NCBI GenBank assembly: GCA_018881555.1
Contig: JACAXG010000007.1
Coordinates: forward strand, 6,028,643-6,092,642
Length of the DNA stretch: 64,000 nucleotides
Direction of reading: 5' to 3'
DNA from: Amblyornis subalaris
Taxonomy: Eukaryota; Chordata; Aves; Passeriformes; Ptilonorhynchidae
Shown here in pieces: positions 23,766-37,632 of this stretch. The position numbers and the translations under genes are program-made. The notes beneath the pieces are model-generated. The model was not told the origin of the DNA, did not search any database, and saw only the letters and a list, made by a program, of their open reading frames with translations. How positions within the stretch are numbered: the stretch's first letter is position 1; every line of letters starts with the position of its first letter.

Positions 23766-26700
23766 AAACTCACACAATTTCAGGACTTTTTTAGGAGGGA
23801 TTTTGTTTTCCTGAAATGCATTTCTGTTTCTTTTTTTGAATAGTGGGGCTCATCAGACTGTTGTCAGCTAACATTTTTCTCTCTCTCTCAAAGATCCATC
23901 AGCTCATATTCTTCCCTGAAAGCATTCCAAAGTATCTGAAAGATATGCCTAGGCTTTATAGGCATTTCATCTTTCAAATCTGGCTTCTGTATTACCTATA
24001 GTTTTTGAAAAGCTACTTTCTATATTATTTCTTCTGTTATTTTTAATAGAGGTTGTTCTGTACAGCAGGCTTTTGAACTCACTCTTATTACNTGAGTATC
24101 TTCTGGGATATCTGCACAGATGTGTGAGGAAAGACCTGCCTGGAAGCTGTAAGGCATATTCACTCACCATAGATATTCCATCTGTTTCAGTACATAACAG
24201 GTAGCTCTGGGGTGGAAACCAGGTGAAGATGGTTCTGAAAAGCTACTTCTCCTTCGCCTGTGAGCAGAGAATCAAAATCCCCGCAGAAGGGAAAGGCAAG
24301 ACCTCAAACTGCAGCAGCAAAACCCACCCAAGCTTTCAGTCAGAGCCCTCCTTTAGGAAGCCTCACTCTTAGATCTTAGAAAAGGTCACATNTTTAAAAG
24401 GATATGAAACAAAATTGTTGTTGTTGATGCCTAATTTTCAAGGCCACGAGCAAAAGGTTTCTCAGGGGCCTTGAAGAAAATGTCAAGGCACAGAGGATTT
24501 TTTTCCTAAAAACCTTTCTTGCCCAGATGAAAGTTTACTTCTCTCAGCCTGCAGTGAAAACAAAAATAANGTACATACTATAACATCCCCAAGACACAAG
24601 AAGAAAAAAAAATAGAAAGAAATAATTCACAGCAAGGCTAGAGAAACATAAGAGAAAAATTACAATAATGTAACATAACAGANGTAAGAAAAAAAAATTA
24701 ATGGATTAGATGGGACTGGATCAACATGAGACACTAGCGTGGCCTGACCCTTAGAGCAGAGGTGTACAAACAGCAAATTACTGCCAAAAGCAGCTTGTGA
24801 TCCACTGCCAGGAACAGTTAGTTTGCCAGAGTGGAAGAGGAGGGGTGAGGCGAGATTTGTATGTGGGGGAAGACAATGCCATGCCTATTTCTGGGAGGCT
24901 CAGTGCTAGCCAAAGAGAGCTGGCAGGCAGCTTCCTGGTGCATTCCTCAGCAGGGTTCAAGGATGTTTCAATGTCACAGATGATGCCTGAGGCATGTAGG
25001 AGAAGTAAAACAAAACCAAAGTTTCTGCGCACAGATATAAAGACGACAGCCTGCACTTGGAGTGGTGCAAGGAGAATGACTATGAAATGATACACACTAC
25101 ATGAGCTAACTGGTTTTTGCATGCTTGGTGTGTGTGGAAAAATTCCCATGGGAACAAGAAAAAGTTGAATGTGTTCCACCATTACTGTTTGCTATATATT
25201 CAGTATCAGGTGAGAGACTAAAAAGCCTGATATTAAATCTCAGAACAAATAACTACCTATGACATTTTGGGTTGGACAGGGGATGCACTGTAAAAATACT
25301 TGTCCCAAACACAGAAACAGCAGATGATCCAAGGTCAGTGGATTGCAAAGAACCACTTCAGAGGTGTCTGANAGAAAGTTATTTGGAAAGAAAGCCAATA
25401 TCTGCAGGTCATGATAAACGTTTGTGCCGTATCCCAAAGTGAAGAGAGCAAAGAGGATCCCTAAAGACACCTCAAATTCCGTTCNTGGTTGAGCATTATT
25501 CATTTGGTCTGATGTCACAGATTTATGATCCCCATAAGAGGATACCACACCCCAGTTGGTTTTTAGAGCTGCTCAAAANGTGACACACTGTCAGCACTGC
25601 TCAGCACTTACATCACTGCCTTCGAGATGGATACAAATGACAGATATGAATATATATTTGCATGTGAGGAGNACCCTTACTTAGTCAAAACCAAGTTTTA
25701 AACATTAGTAGACGTCAATATAAACTCGGCTGTCCCTGTGTACTTAACTGTTTTAATAAAACAAATTGTGTTTCTGTATAGTGAAGCTGATATAGTCACA
25801 CACGCTGGAATGACACTGCTTAGAGGAATAAAAATTCACTTTCCAAAGACCAACTTCTCTTGTGAGTCTGTTAGTCTATAATAAATTTAGAATTTATCAG
25901 ATACCCTAAGAGTTTGCAGTTTTCCTAGCAAGTAAGAAATCNCCTTGAGTTTATGATGTTAGGAACCTAACTGTAACCAAATGCAATTATAAAACTATTA
26001 TTATAGGGTGTTGTTAGATACTCTGCAGTTACATATCAACAAAATTGCCATTACAATATTATTTCATTCTACATTCTTTGGCTTGAGAACTGGTTTTGAC
26101 TATAGCAGCCCTATGATTTCTCTGCTGTGTGAGACTCTAAACTGTGACATCCTATAAATACATCTGAGAAAGATAAACCTCCAGTATTTGGTTGTCACTT
26201 AATAAAGGAGGCAGCAAACAGGCATAGAGAAAGAGAACTTTGATTAGGTAATCTACTTGACTTTCTAGTACAAAAAAAAAAGTGGGAATAAAAGTCTTCA
26301 AAATTTGACTTCAACAATTTCCAAAAACCCACTTCTCAGAAAGCAGCCCACAATAAGATAGAATCACAGGAAGAGAAATNCCCAGTTTGATACCATGTTT
26401 TCTAGTAATTTTTGCCAACAGCAGTTAATAGGATTAGTATACATTCTAATTAGGAGGTGATTCAACACAGTATTTCCAAAGGATGGTACTTTCTGCTTTT
26501 GCTTACCAAATTTTCCTCTTCAATTTTTTTTCACAGAATTTGAAAATGATCCTACAAGGAGTTATTGACAAATGATGTTTGTTATCTAAAGTGGCTAGCA
26601 GAAGCATGTCCTCCTCACAGCATGAAAGCACATTATATTGATATGTTAGAGAGAGCCAGAAGCCAAATTAAAATTTTCTCCCATGGCCTATGGAGTCTGA

Positions 26701-29320
26701 CAATGATAATATTTTAATTACAAAACGGATATTCAGGCTGTGTTGGCTGAAAGGCTTCCCAGAGCTCACTAGTCGTTCTGAGTCCATTTCTTTTTTTCAA
26801 GGAAAAGCCACAGAAATCAGGAGAAACTTCTGAGGCTGCTCAGTTTTGACCCCACGCCAAGCACAGCTTGAGGGCACAAGCGCTGATCAGCTGGGGGCTT
26901 AGCGTTGGGTTCTACTGAAATCCCCCAATTCCAAGCAAAATTGAGAGAAATTGGGAAGCCTTTCACCGCTGCCGTATTCTCTTTCAGCCATTCGCTGGGA
27001 ACAGCTCCTGTTAAAAGCTGTGCTATAAACCTCAAAGCAGCTAACCGAAGGAAATTTATCTCTGCATCTTTGCCTAATGTGGCCACCCAAGATGCTGTGA
27101 AATTACTAAAGATGTGACAGAGAAGAAAGCAGCTAAAGTCAGAAGCATGAAGATACAGGCTTTTCTGTGAATGTTCCTTGTAAATGTTAATTTACAGNCA
27201 ACAGACACTGAAAGATTATTTCAAAACATGGAAAAATGGGACAAAAATTACAGTAGAGTATCCTGCGTGGCTTCAAGGAAGTTGTGTGTGTGAAAAGGAA
27301 CTGTTCTGAGCTTGAGTCAGGGGTGGAGGGGGGCATCCTCTCTGCAAATGAAATTCAGGTCTGGAAAACCACTCTCCTCCGAGATTGTGGGGCCCAGGCA
27401 CACCCTCCCCTCTGTATGGAAGCTGGCTCCCAGGATCAGCACATTCCATCACCTGAAGTTCTTCCAGATATTTTTTAACATACCTATTTCCCCTTCCTAC
27501 AAAACTAATGGTATTCTTTCCCAGGCAAATATTAAGATTTTTCGTATCTACTTACTTTCAGTTTCCCTTAGTCAAAGTAGGAAAATTCTTAGACATGAAT
27601 TAAGTCAGAATTAAGCTTCATGCTCTCTGTATAGCTTTCTCTTTCATATGGGAAAAGCACGTTTACACAGAACTGAAACTAATGTAATTTAGGCTTTTAT
27701 TCAGATCTCAATAACCAGATAGGGAACTTTTTCCCTTGAGAAGGTCTGCTGCACACCTAGATAGTTATTCCACTAAGCCAAAAGTGTGAAAGAAATCTCA
27801 TCAGAACTGCAGTCGAAGGCAGAGTAATAAATATCCTTAANGTGTGTGAAAAGCAGAGGAGAGCAGACACTGAGTCTCACTGGTGTGCTAGACTTGCCTT
27901 CTCCTGTTACACTCGTCAGAAATTTGGCAGAGATTTTTCCTGTTCGTTCAAGTTCTGCTTAATGCATGAGGATAGGACTGGGGACTAGTTACATATTCCT
28001 CTTTGGGACAATCTAGACTCCTGACATAAAGGCTTATTCCAGCAACACATGCCTATCAGAAAGTACATTCAGTGGCCAAAGACTACTGCCATTTCTAGCT
28101 CCAGCTGACCCCTCTGCTTTAGGACAGTCTAAGATGGCTTTGCCTTATGCAGATTAAGAAATCCTCTGTCTTCTATCTCCTTNTAGTCTGAAACTCTTCA
28201 TTGAGCATGCTGTAACTGAGAATTAAGGCCAAGCTGTTTACAAATTGTTGTGATAAAGGACAATAAATGTTGAGGTTTATTGCAGCTGGATTTGCTGGAG
28301 TACATATGCAGTTAACCAGTACAACCAGTGAAAACTTCACTGTTCCNCCTGATTCAAGTTTTGTCATTTAATGCGATGAAAAATTGTGGGTTTTTTTTTT
28401 ACATTGAGGAGATTTGTAATGTTGCACATTGTTCCATTAGTGACTGAGGGACTATNCTTTCCAAGAAAAAGTGAAAGAGAGTTCGGAGATTAAAAGAATA
28501 AAAGGATAAACAAAGGACATGGTGACTTTTTAAGGTGATACAAATGTCTTTTCTAAGTGCTTTTGAGCTGAACTTCACACATGCCTGTTTCATTCTTCTT
28601 TCTAAGCCAACTAATGTCTCTTCTAGCATTGTGATGGCACATGCATATGGATGGGAATCTCTCCTGAGCTGCCTGAATGCTTTAAAAGCCCAGGAGACTG
28701 CATTTAAGGTAATTAACCAGAGCACTTGCTTTCAATATATATACCACCTTGCAAATTGCCAGTACTACAGAATACTCATGTCAACTCCTACGGGACCAAA
28801 ATGATACTAAACCTGACAGCAGCCACACTGACATCACATATGTTCTGAAGTAACCCTTGGTCAAAGCCTCAGAACTACAACTGCNTAGGTTTTCATGTAA
28901 CCAGTCCATCATTTATTTTGTTTGTTGCCCAGAACTAAGACTGGCAAACCAAGCCTAAGTTTCCCTCCAATGCAATTACTTGCTGATATTTTGCCAAGTT
29001 CAGACTAATGGTTTTCATGCATCAGTAANTGTATTTGAAGTGGGGATCCTACAACAGATTTCATATTAACTTGAACAGATTTTTATTACTAAGTTTTTCA
29101 TAAATGGCCCACTTCTCAGCTTGTTGCTCTGTCCTCATAAATATTTGAAACATACAGTTTATACTTCAGCTTCCCAGGAAGTGCCATATTAGNTATTGAG
29201 GTTTTTTCAAGATGAAATTGATAAAACAAGTGCTTAGTAATGGCCCTCCAAATGAGATAAAGGTCTCATTTTCTGTCTGCCATTAGTTTCGGCTTACTTA
29301 TTTCTCCACACTGGCTAATT
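23766..29320. other. Unique noncoding DNA, no gene recognised
   Basis: I find no transposon I can name. The 24780-25180 stretch is GC-richer and holds the largest overlapping frames here (134 codons on minus, 97 on plus). Sense and antisense openness together point to low stop density rather than a gene. The 26800-27120 stretch has 89-codon minus and 70-codon plus frames, also overlapping. A TC-rich run is at about 23876-23890. The rest is AT-rich. Confidence 0.45.
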
Positions 29321-29360
29321 GTGTGTGAGTGTATATATGTGTGTGTGTGTATATACATAG
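29321..29360. repeat. (GT)n/(AT)n microsatellite
   Basis: GTGTGTGAGTGTATATATGTGTGTGTGTGTATATACATAG, an interrupted GT/AT dinucleotide repeat. Confidence 0.9.
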
Positions 29361-31440
29361 ATATCATTATAGGTTCATGTGGGTTTATCACATGGAGGAA
29401 AATAACAGAACATTACGATTTTGTACTCGCTGTCACTAAGGAATCTAAATGGTGCTCCAGCCTTGCCTAGCCTTTCCTCACCTCATCATTTTCTCCTGCA
29501 AAAAATGAAACTCTATAATAATTGTATTTATTTCTTTTACANAAGATCCCCATTTTAGGCATTTAGCTAAATAGGAGGGGGCTTAGTGAAGACATGACAT
29601 TGTACTCCAAGAGATAGAAAGAAGTCTAAATGTGAACACGAGGCTATGACATATGTCTTTCTTACACCGACAAAATAAAGACCCACATTTTGACTGTCTT
29701 CCTTGAAACTATATGTCCAGATTCCCCACCCACAGCAGTTTAAACCTAGAGTGGGCTAGAAAGCTGAAAGAAAGTGAGATTTCTTCTCCAATTCAGGCTG
29801 CAGCCTTTCTTCTGTTCAAGGGTTTGGAAGAACCTGGGATTGAGGGCATGGGCTGTCAAATCTTTCACCTACAAAGTCTATCTACAAATATATTTTTGAC
29901 CTTTGTTTCCTAGTTTNCTCCTAGCCATCTAGGAGAAGAGAAACTTAGCATTTATGCACACATCACAGCTTTGTTTTGATTTGTTTATGAATATTGCTAT
30001 TCAATTTCATTTCTAGNTCAATGGAAGCTATCATGCTGGGCTGGGAGTAAAGGAGGACTACATGAAGATTAGCATTTTTTATTTCAGCATAACTGCATCC
30101 ACACATGTGAGTATTAAAGAAGGTAAATTTTTTTTTTTTTTTAAATCTATGCCAGGAGAACCAAAAAGTTATGAACCACATGCAGAGAAACCGNGGAGGC
30201 AGAGATATCTTGTAATGGTCTGTTTTCCATGGTTGTACTCTGCCTGGAACAAGTTTCCTCCTAACCTGAAATAGCCCAAGCCTATTGACTGCCAGGGGAC
30301 ATTGNAAGGTGTCTGTATTTGTGCAGTGTGGTAGAAGATAGGTATTACATCTGTGTGTGGGAGCAGCACTTCGGTTTCTGGCAGAGGGCTGATTTCTGCT
30401 TGCTGCTGGGGTAAGCTGCTATTTTAATTTCATGGTGAATTGTGTCAGGGCTCTGTTTTTCTTTGCACTCTAAATCCTGGTAAATTGCCAAACACAATAT
30501 ATGTTTGCTTTAAACAACCTGTTCTCATTGTCCATTGATGGACAAAATTCTAGCCTACTAAAATGAGCATAATCCACTGAAATCATTTTANCCTGTGGAG
30601 ACAGCAGTGCATCAACAGCTTATGTAAAGTATCAGCCACTCTCTTTCATACTTAAATGGTCTGAGATTCACACGAACTGACTACCTCTATTTTTAATATA
30701 CCCATAGAGCTCTGTCTGGTAGAGAACAGATATAGTGACACCCATTTTAAAGATTAAAAATTCTGACACAAACAAGCTATATGGGCCAAATAAACTGTGC
30801 CTAACAGGATTTTCAAGAAGTCTTGCATGCCTCTTCAGAGGCTTCAAACACTGACAATCTGGCTTCTCTCGGCTAAGTCACTCTTGTTTTGTCCTGCATG
30901 CCTTTCCCTACCATGGGTGGAGAGGTCTGAAGCAAAGCCTAAAACATTTTCTAGACTGCAAGGGTAATTTGTATTTTAGAAACAAGATGAGAAACTTACT
31001 CGGTAAGAAACATCATCATACCAAGAACAAAGTATAGCAAGNCTTTAATTCATATGTAATATATTGGCAGTTGTTCGAGATTATTAACACAAACCGAGTT
31101 ATTCACCCAAGGAGCGACAGTAGCTGGCAGAAGTGTAGTTATACAGATTACAAGAAGCCCAGATGCACAAAAGTGTCAAAGCTGTAAGAAAACTTCATCT
31201 CACTCGTTCTGTCTCAGGTGGTTGTTGTATCTGCTGAGGCAGAAGAGACCAATCGTTTTATCCAAGTTTCTTCTTACCGTGACTTAACACAAGCTGGTTT
31301 TCACAATAGCATATTTTTTCTATCAGCTCCGAAATTTCTCTTTTAAAATTGTTACTGATAATTTTCTGCTTTGCTTCTTGTCTGATTTTTTCCAGTTTCT
31401 GACTGACAGCTANTGCATTCCACTGACTGGCATATGAACA
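29361..31440. other. Unique noncoding DNA
   Basis: No gene recognised. A poly-T run at about 30128-30142 lacks a minus-strand poly-A signal close by. The stretch 30190-30420 is slightly GC-richer but unplaced. Confidence 0.5.
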
Positions 31441-31480
31441 TTTATTTAAGTGCTTAAACGTTTATTTAAGTGCTTAAAAC
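31441..31480. repeat. 20-bp tandem duplication with TTAAGTG cores
   Basis: Two adjacent copies of TTTATTTAAGTGCTTAAA plus two spacer bases, 31441-31460 and 31461-31480, identical over the first 18 bases. Each copy contains TTAAGTG, the core preferred by NKX2-class homeodomain proteins, inside a near-palindrome (TTAAG-TG-CTTAA). Regulatory use is inference only. Confidence 0.9.
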
Positions 31481-34400
31481 ATGTCACATGTGGTCATCAG
31501 CCTGGACTGATGTTTCTCGTACTTTATCCATTGTCCATTCCTGTTNTTTGTCAGAGTTTAGAAGAACTACNGGCATACNACAGCTGTAGACAGTCACACA
31601 ATAATGCTCTGCTTTGCTCTTACTTCCATTTCAGGTGATTCTTGAGACTGAGTTTGATCTTTTGNTCACCAAGCAGCAATATTCTTAACTTCACTTTTAT
31701 CCTGGGAGATGCTCAATAAAGCATCCAAAANATTCTACATAGAAGGCTTCCTGGCATTAGGATTTTTTTTCAAATGGATCAGGGTCTTGAACCCTCCCTT
31801 TAGTAGCCAGGCAAGAACAGCAGATTGAGGTTTGGAGGTGCAAATATATCCTCACAGATATTTCAGGTACAGACAGTGCTTTGAGACCACGTTCAGGTCA
31901 CACTAAAACACTTCAGCTCTCAACTGACATTACTTTCCATGACGCAAAATAACCCAATGTAAGGACTTAATTCAGTGGGGTTCTGCTTGAACAGAAAATA
32001 TATGACCTGTTAAGAAATTATAATTTATTTCTAAAAGAAAATGTCTCTTCATCCTCTCCATTAGATTACACAATGTTCACAGCCATAGGTACATCTTACA
32101 TAAATTACTGATGGTCCAAACAACATATGGCTTAGTTTGAATATTTTATACAACTCTGTCATGGGATTTAACTTTAAGTGAAGTCTTAATTCCACCTGAA
32201 AGGCCCCCAAGACTACTTCCCTAAAAACAAACCAAAATCAAAGAAACTCTTGGATGGAATCCAGGCAACCCATTATAATTCAGAATTTAAAAGGCAATGT
32301 CAGAAGGAATGGTCTAAAGTAACAGAAAAGGACAGAAATAACACAAGAAAGCTTTTNCTCACACTCTGTCTAGCGTATTTCATTTGTGTGAGAAATTGTA
32401 AGGAAACAGTAGACCTCAGATATTTTCTGTGGATTAAAACAACATATGCTGTTCAAAAAGAACAGTCTCTAGCAGGTTTTGTCTGTATTTAAGAAAATGA
32501 AACACTATATATCATTACTATTCTCAGCAGAAGATATAGGAATGGTCTTATCTGTTGTCAAGTATTCCCTTAAGGTAGTCTGGAACTAATAGAAATAGGA
32601 TACGAAAGCTCAACTACCCATTAAGCTCTTATTCAGGTTGTGGTAGCAAAGTACCTTTTGAAAATACTACAAAAACGAGCATCAGATATGAAAGATTTCA
32701 TCTACATTTTGTCTCCTGAGGGGAGCTTTCCCTGCATGTATATAAATTCTCTGAAAGCCTATCCATGTTTCCCTCTGAAATGGTTAACAGGAGCACAGTT
32801 TAATATTGTAGATTTTACATTTTCCTTGTAAAATTGTGATTCTGAGGATGTGTATGACAGCATCCCACACTGTTGAGCTATCTGACTATCACCCAATTTG
32901 ACTGATCTTTCCATATGTCTTTATCTAACCTTGCTTTGTCTTGCCTAATGAAAACCTTCGGCACTAGCCAAAGCATCCTAAATCCTGAAGTTGCAATTAG
33001 GTTTCTTCAAGATCTGTCTTGTAAATATGCTACCAAGGTCTTCTTTATGTGGCTTTTTGTTGCTGCCACTTGTTAGTGGCCTATATTTATCTATTTTCTA
33101 ACCCACATTGCCCAGCANGGAAAAAAAATATATAGGTGCCTAATATTTAACTCAAGATTCAAACCATCTAGACTTCCTTTTCAGCTCTGCAAACAGAGGG
33201 CCTTAGAGCATTCCAGTTTTGTCATTTATTTTGTATTTGTAAATCCTTCTCTGAGTGTAAGGGGATTATGAGAACTGCTGGGGACAAGGGAATAATAATC
33301 CTTACCAATATTTCCTTTGAAAAGCAGACCTTGAGTTCCCTAACGGTAAATCTTTCCAGTGGATTAGTCACAGAGACTCACTGCGAGAACATCATATCTC
33401 TGCTAAAGTTAAAAGTCTCTTCTACGCATATTTAAAACCATTTATTTAATTTATGAAANAGCTTTTTTTCAATTGGTGTTGTTCTGCTTACTGATTACTG
33501 AGAAAAGTAATTAAGTTTTCATTTGAAGGCGTTCAAGGTTACGAAAGATTTTCNTTCATTCATGAAGTGTCTGCAGGAAAATGGCCTTTTCTACATACAT
33601 TTACACTAGACTAAATATGGAACGGTTTCACTGCTTAAATTGCGTTAAAGGAGAATTCAAGAAAGGCCTGATTNGGGGACTTTTGCCCAAATCATAAAAA
33701 TATTTCAGGCAAAATATATAAAAGAAAATTTTTCAGAAAGCAATGTGCATCAGATAACTTCATCAAACACTTGATTTAGGTACAGTATTAATAGGCTAAA
33801 GAAAAGTGTCACAAACNATCAGTAGTTCCTTTTTGCNCCTGGTGTTTCAGTTAACTGTCACCATCATAAATTAATTGTATTTACTCATTTAATTATAGTT
33901 CTTTTTTTTACTGAGTGATTTAGGTTCAGTGCTAATGTGAAGTTAAATTTTCAGCTGTGAGAAAGAAAGATACTCCANTTTCTAAATAGGATTGCTTTGA
34001 ATCACATTAAAGAAATTTGCAAGAAACCCACTACACCTAAAAGGCAACTTCAAACCATGGCTAGTAGACATCATCCAGCCTTTGCACACCAGCTGTTTAA
34101 ACCAAGGCTCTTCAAACTTAGAACAGGAGGGAAAGGACTGAGATTTCCCCATCAACTACTTAGGACAGCATGAGAAAGAGGAGCTACACCACCGCTTGTC
34201 AAATCAAGCATGTCTGGAAAAGGAAAGGGATTTCTTCCCAAATACAGAAAAATAAAATTGCAGTATTAGGAGACAAAATAGAGGGTTAATCTCAATAATG
34301 TTCATGTTATTTTCATCAGCCTTTATAGCAAACTACAAGGCATAAAATCCATTGTTGAGCAGCCACATGTCATCAAACCAACCTGAGACCAAATTCTAAA

Positions 34401-36154
34401 AGCACTTTAGAAAGATGTTTTCACTTTGGAGACAGACCAGGGAACAAATGCAATAAGAAAACTGAAATATTATAATTATGCATAAACTGTACTGTTATTG
34501 CTCCTAGCTCTTTTCTTTGTTCTGCGTTCATTGTTTTAATTTTACAAAAGCATCACCATGTTCTTCCTTAATCTCACCTTTGTTTACACACACCACCAGT
34601 GAGCATCTCACTAATTAGATTTCTAATTTTTGTAAGATCTGTCTGTGCCTCTTACTTTCTCTCCCTGCCTCATTATTTTCAAATGAAATGGCACCAACAC
34701 TGCTCTTAATAAAAATATTATTCCCAGATGCAGTCTTAACAAGTCCTACTCCAATACCTTCAGGAGATTTGTCTTTGAGCAAAGACATCATGGTGGCAAT
34801 TTAAGACTCAGAACACTAACTGTGCTTGGAATTCCTTCCAATCCAAGTATAGTTGGCTGAGAATTGATTTTCCATTGCAATGTGGTGTTGGCATGTGTGC
34901 ACTGTCTAGAGTAGGCTGCCTGCCAGCCTTACCACTGCCATGCAGGAATAATAACATAACATTATATAGACTTACTAGTTTATTTCTTTGCAAGCTACCA
35001 CAAAAAGAACTCAAACTTTTTCTTGACTAGAAGCAATATTGCTATTTGATTGACATTCCTTCCGAGGGAAGCTAAATCATTACAAATTCCTGACTCTGAA
35101 ATATAACTGTAATTGACACTATGTTGCAAAATCTCTGCTAGAGACGCTCTTTTGCAGTCTAATCTAGGTTCTCCACAATGATTTCTAGGGCAGGGATGAT
35201 GCATTTGCTACCTGGTCATAAATCTGACACACCTTGATTTTTATTTTAAGACAAACTCTGAAATTCTGTGCTTGATACTAGTGACCATGTTTCCTCAACG
35301 TCATCTTCTCATGGGTTATACATAGGGTAGTTGCTGATCCATAGTAACAATGTCAGAAGTACTTTAAGTAGCTAAAAGGTAGGAATTTCACTTAAAGACA
35401 AAGATTTATGTTCCTTTGAGCTAGCAGGCACCCACCTACAACTAAAGTTCTGCTTTTGTGCTATTAGAAGTGTTGGATGTACTGTGAATAGGATCAGAAA
35501 ATCCACTGGGGCTAAAGGAGATGGATGAGCTTCCTGCATTCATTTCAGCTCCAAACTGCTGCCCAAGATGACTGTACCAGTACAAAAAAAGGCAGTGGGA
35601 GGAAACAGAGGGGAAAAGATGGTTTTGATAGTGTGCCAGCATAAAGCACTCGTAAAGCTGCTACCTAAGGGTCGTTTTGAAGTTTGTGCTACCCACTGAG
35701 GCTGTGGTTCTACAGACATTTTTCNTTTCATAATAATTCTCACTGCACCATCACATCTTATAATCCCCTTGGTACAGGTAAAAGTATTGGGGCATGTANG
35801 TAAAGGAGCACTTTCGGGGGTAAGAAAGTGAATATGTAACTTACTTCATGACTTCTGGTGTANAGTTGAATTTGAGGGGCATAATTCAGATCCCAGTCTA
35901 TACAGAAATTTTTTGGATTTTCTGGTTCTTTTATTTCTTGATTCAAAGTTTTCCTTTCAATACAGTATTGAAGAATAGATCTAGAAAATTAAAAATAAAG
36001 AGAGGAGGAGAGAGCAGGAGAGTGCAGAAAGCTCTACGGATTTTGAGTATCAAAGTCCAAACCTGTAATTCTGAGTACTCCCGTTCAGTCTCCATCTAAT
36101 CTTGGACATGGTGTGGAGCAATTCTTTGTCTCTTCTGAACTTTTGAATTCATTT
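31481..36154. other. Unique AT-rich noncoding DNA; motif-dense stretches
   Basis: No gene or recognisable transposon over about 4.7 kb, the cleanest stretch in the window. It includes the 34470-34560 cluster (a TTATGCATAA palindrome, CTTTGTT and CATTGTT) and an ATTA-rich part around 33430-33900. Frames are at most about 83 codons. The absence of recent insertions would fit a regulatory landscape but can also be chance. Confidence 0.45.
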
Positions 36155-36826
36155 TATCATAGAATGATTTGGATTGGAAGGGATCTCAAAGATCATCTAG
36201 TTCCAACCCCTCTGCCATGGGCAAGGTCACATTCCACTAGCCCATGTTGTTCCAAGCCCCATCCAAGCTGGCCTTGAAGACTGCCAGGAATGGATCATTC
36301 ACAGCTTTTCTGGGCAACCTGTGCCAGTGCCTCACCATCCTCACAGNGAAGAATTTTTTCCTAACATCTAATCTAAATCTAGTCTCTTTCAGTTTGAACT
36401 CATTAGTCCTCATCCTATCACTACAGTTCCTGATGAAGAGTCCCTCTCCAGCTTCCCTGTAGCCCCTTCAGATACTGGAAGGTTGCTATGAAGTCTCTAT
36501 GTAACCTTCTCTTCTCCAGTCTGAAGAGTCCCAACTTTCTCAGCCCGTCCTCNTAGGGAAGGAGCTCCAGTCCTCTTATCAAATTTGTGGCCTCCNCTGG
36601 GCTTGCTCCAACAGGTCCATGTCCTTCTTATGTTGGAGGCACCAGGGCTGGATGCAGCACTGCGGGTGAGGTCTCACCAGAGCAGAGGGGCAGAATCCCC
36701 TTCCTCCCCAGCTGCCAACGGTGCTTTGGATGCAGCCCAGGACACGCTTGGCTTTCTGGGCTGTGAGTGCCCATTGCCGGCTCATGTTGAGTTTTTCATC
36801 AACAAATTCAACTTTTCCTGACTACC
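36155..36826 (-). mobile_element. CR1 LINE, 3' part including ORF2 C-terminus, minus strand
   Basis: The longest CR1 here, about 670 bp in antisense. The 3' terminus TATCATAGAATGATTTGG and TTGGAAGGGATCTCAAAGATCATC are at the left. Read on the minus strand the distal half encodes MSRQWALTAQKAKRVLGC, IQSTVGSWGGRGFCPSALVR and QHKKDMDLLEQAQ, the CR1 ORF2 C-terminal region. Stops and small indels break the frame. Three Ns fall inside it. It is 5'-truncated at about 36826, where the match to the family fades. Confidence 0.93.
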
Positions 36827-37094
36827 TAACATTGTGTCCTTGCTCAGCCCAGAACTGCCAACTATGATAATGCTGACAAATCTGAAAACACAACCTCCCA
36901 GAGAAGACAGAGAAAATCCTCTACCTAAATTGCTCAAGGATATGCAGACTTTCTCAGGGCCTAACAGGACTCTATTCATTAAAACAAAATGCAGCTTGGT
37001 ATCATTCTCAGGACTCCATTCTATTTTGCATGCATAGGCTTNGAAAGTCATTCTATGAACTGGAGGCAGGTACAACACAAAGCAGAGAAACTGA
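36827..37094. other. Noncoding DNA
   Basis: No repeat recognised between the CR1 and a possible ancient repeat. A 110-codon minus frame spans 36782-37114, partly inside the CR1, and resembles nothing known to me. Confidence 0.45.
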
Positions 37095-37200
37095 AGCCCA
37101 GTCCTCTTCCCCACTGAGCTCTCATATCATTTAAATGCCCTAACCACTGGGCAATGATACAGTCACAGTCTTTCTTGTCCTCTCTTTTGATCCCATGTTT
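37095..37200. repeat. Possible ancient interspersed repeat (class uncertain)
   Basis: The phrase ATGCCCTAACCACTGGGCAATGATACAGTCAC followed by a pyrimidine-rich stretch resembles a very old interspersed repeat that I recall from bird and turtle genomes, with CCCTAACCACTGGGCTAT as its hallmark. Orientation and family (L2/L3-like or SINE) cannot be fixed by eye. Confidence 0.35.
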
Positions 37201-37632
37201 CCCTGAGAATGATCAAAGACTAACTATACATTATTCTTTCCTGGAGTTACAGAACTANCTTGGGAGGAAGAAAGTGAATTCATGTCCTGACCTCCCATAT
37301 AACTGCTCGCAAAAAAAAAANCACTGCATAATGAGAGAGGGCTTTGAGGACCAGTTTTAAAAGAAGAAATTAAGTCTTTCATAGACCTTAAAAAAAAAGG
37401 AACTGATCTTCACCAACTTAAAAGAAATAAAGAGAGTTTAAGGCATCTGTATGGTCAGAAACATTTAAGTGCGTCCATGGTGGTATCATCTACCTGCAGC
37501 TGTAATTTGAACCATTTTAAGTGATTCCTTGAACAAGGGTTCNTGCTATCCTCGCCTTCCTTTCGACAAAACAAACTTTCCCCGTGTCCACTTGCAGTTG
37601 CAGGGTGAAAGAAATTAAGAGTTCACTATGGG

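Noticed and set aside
24778..25182. 134-codon minus frame with a hydrophobic stretch
   Set aside because: The plus strand is also open over 97 codons here, so low stop density from composition explains it. No domain or splice pattern seen.
36579..36821. Overlapping plus and minus frames of 68-78 codons
   Set aside because: They lie inside the minus-strand CR1; the minus frame is the CR1 ORF2 tail and the plus frame is its shadow.
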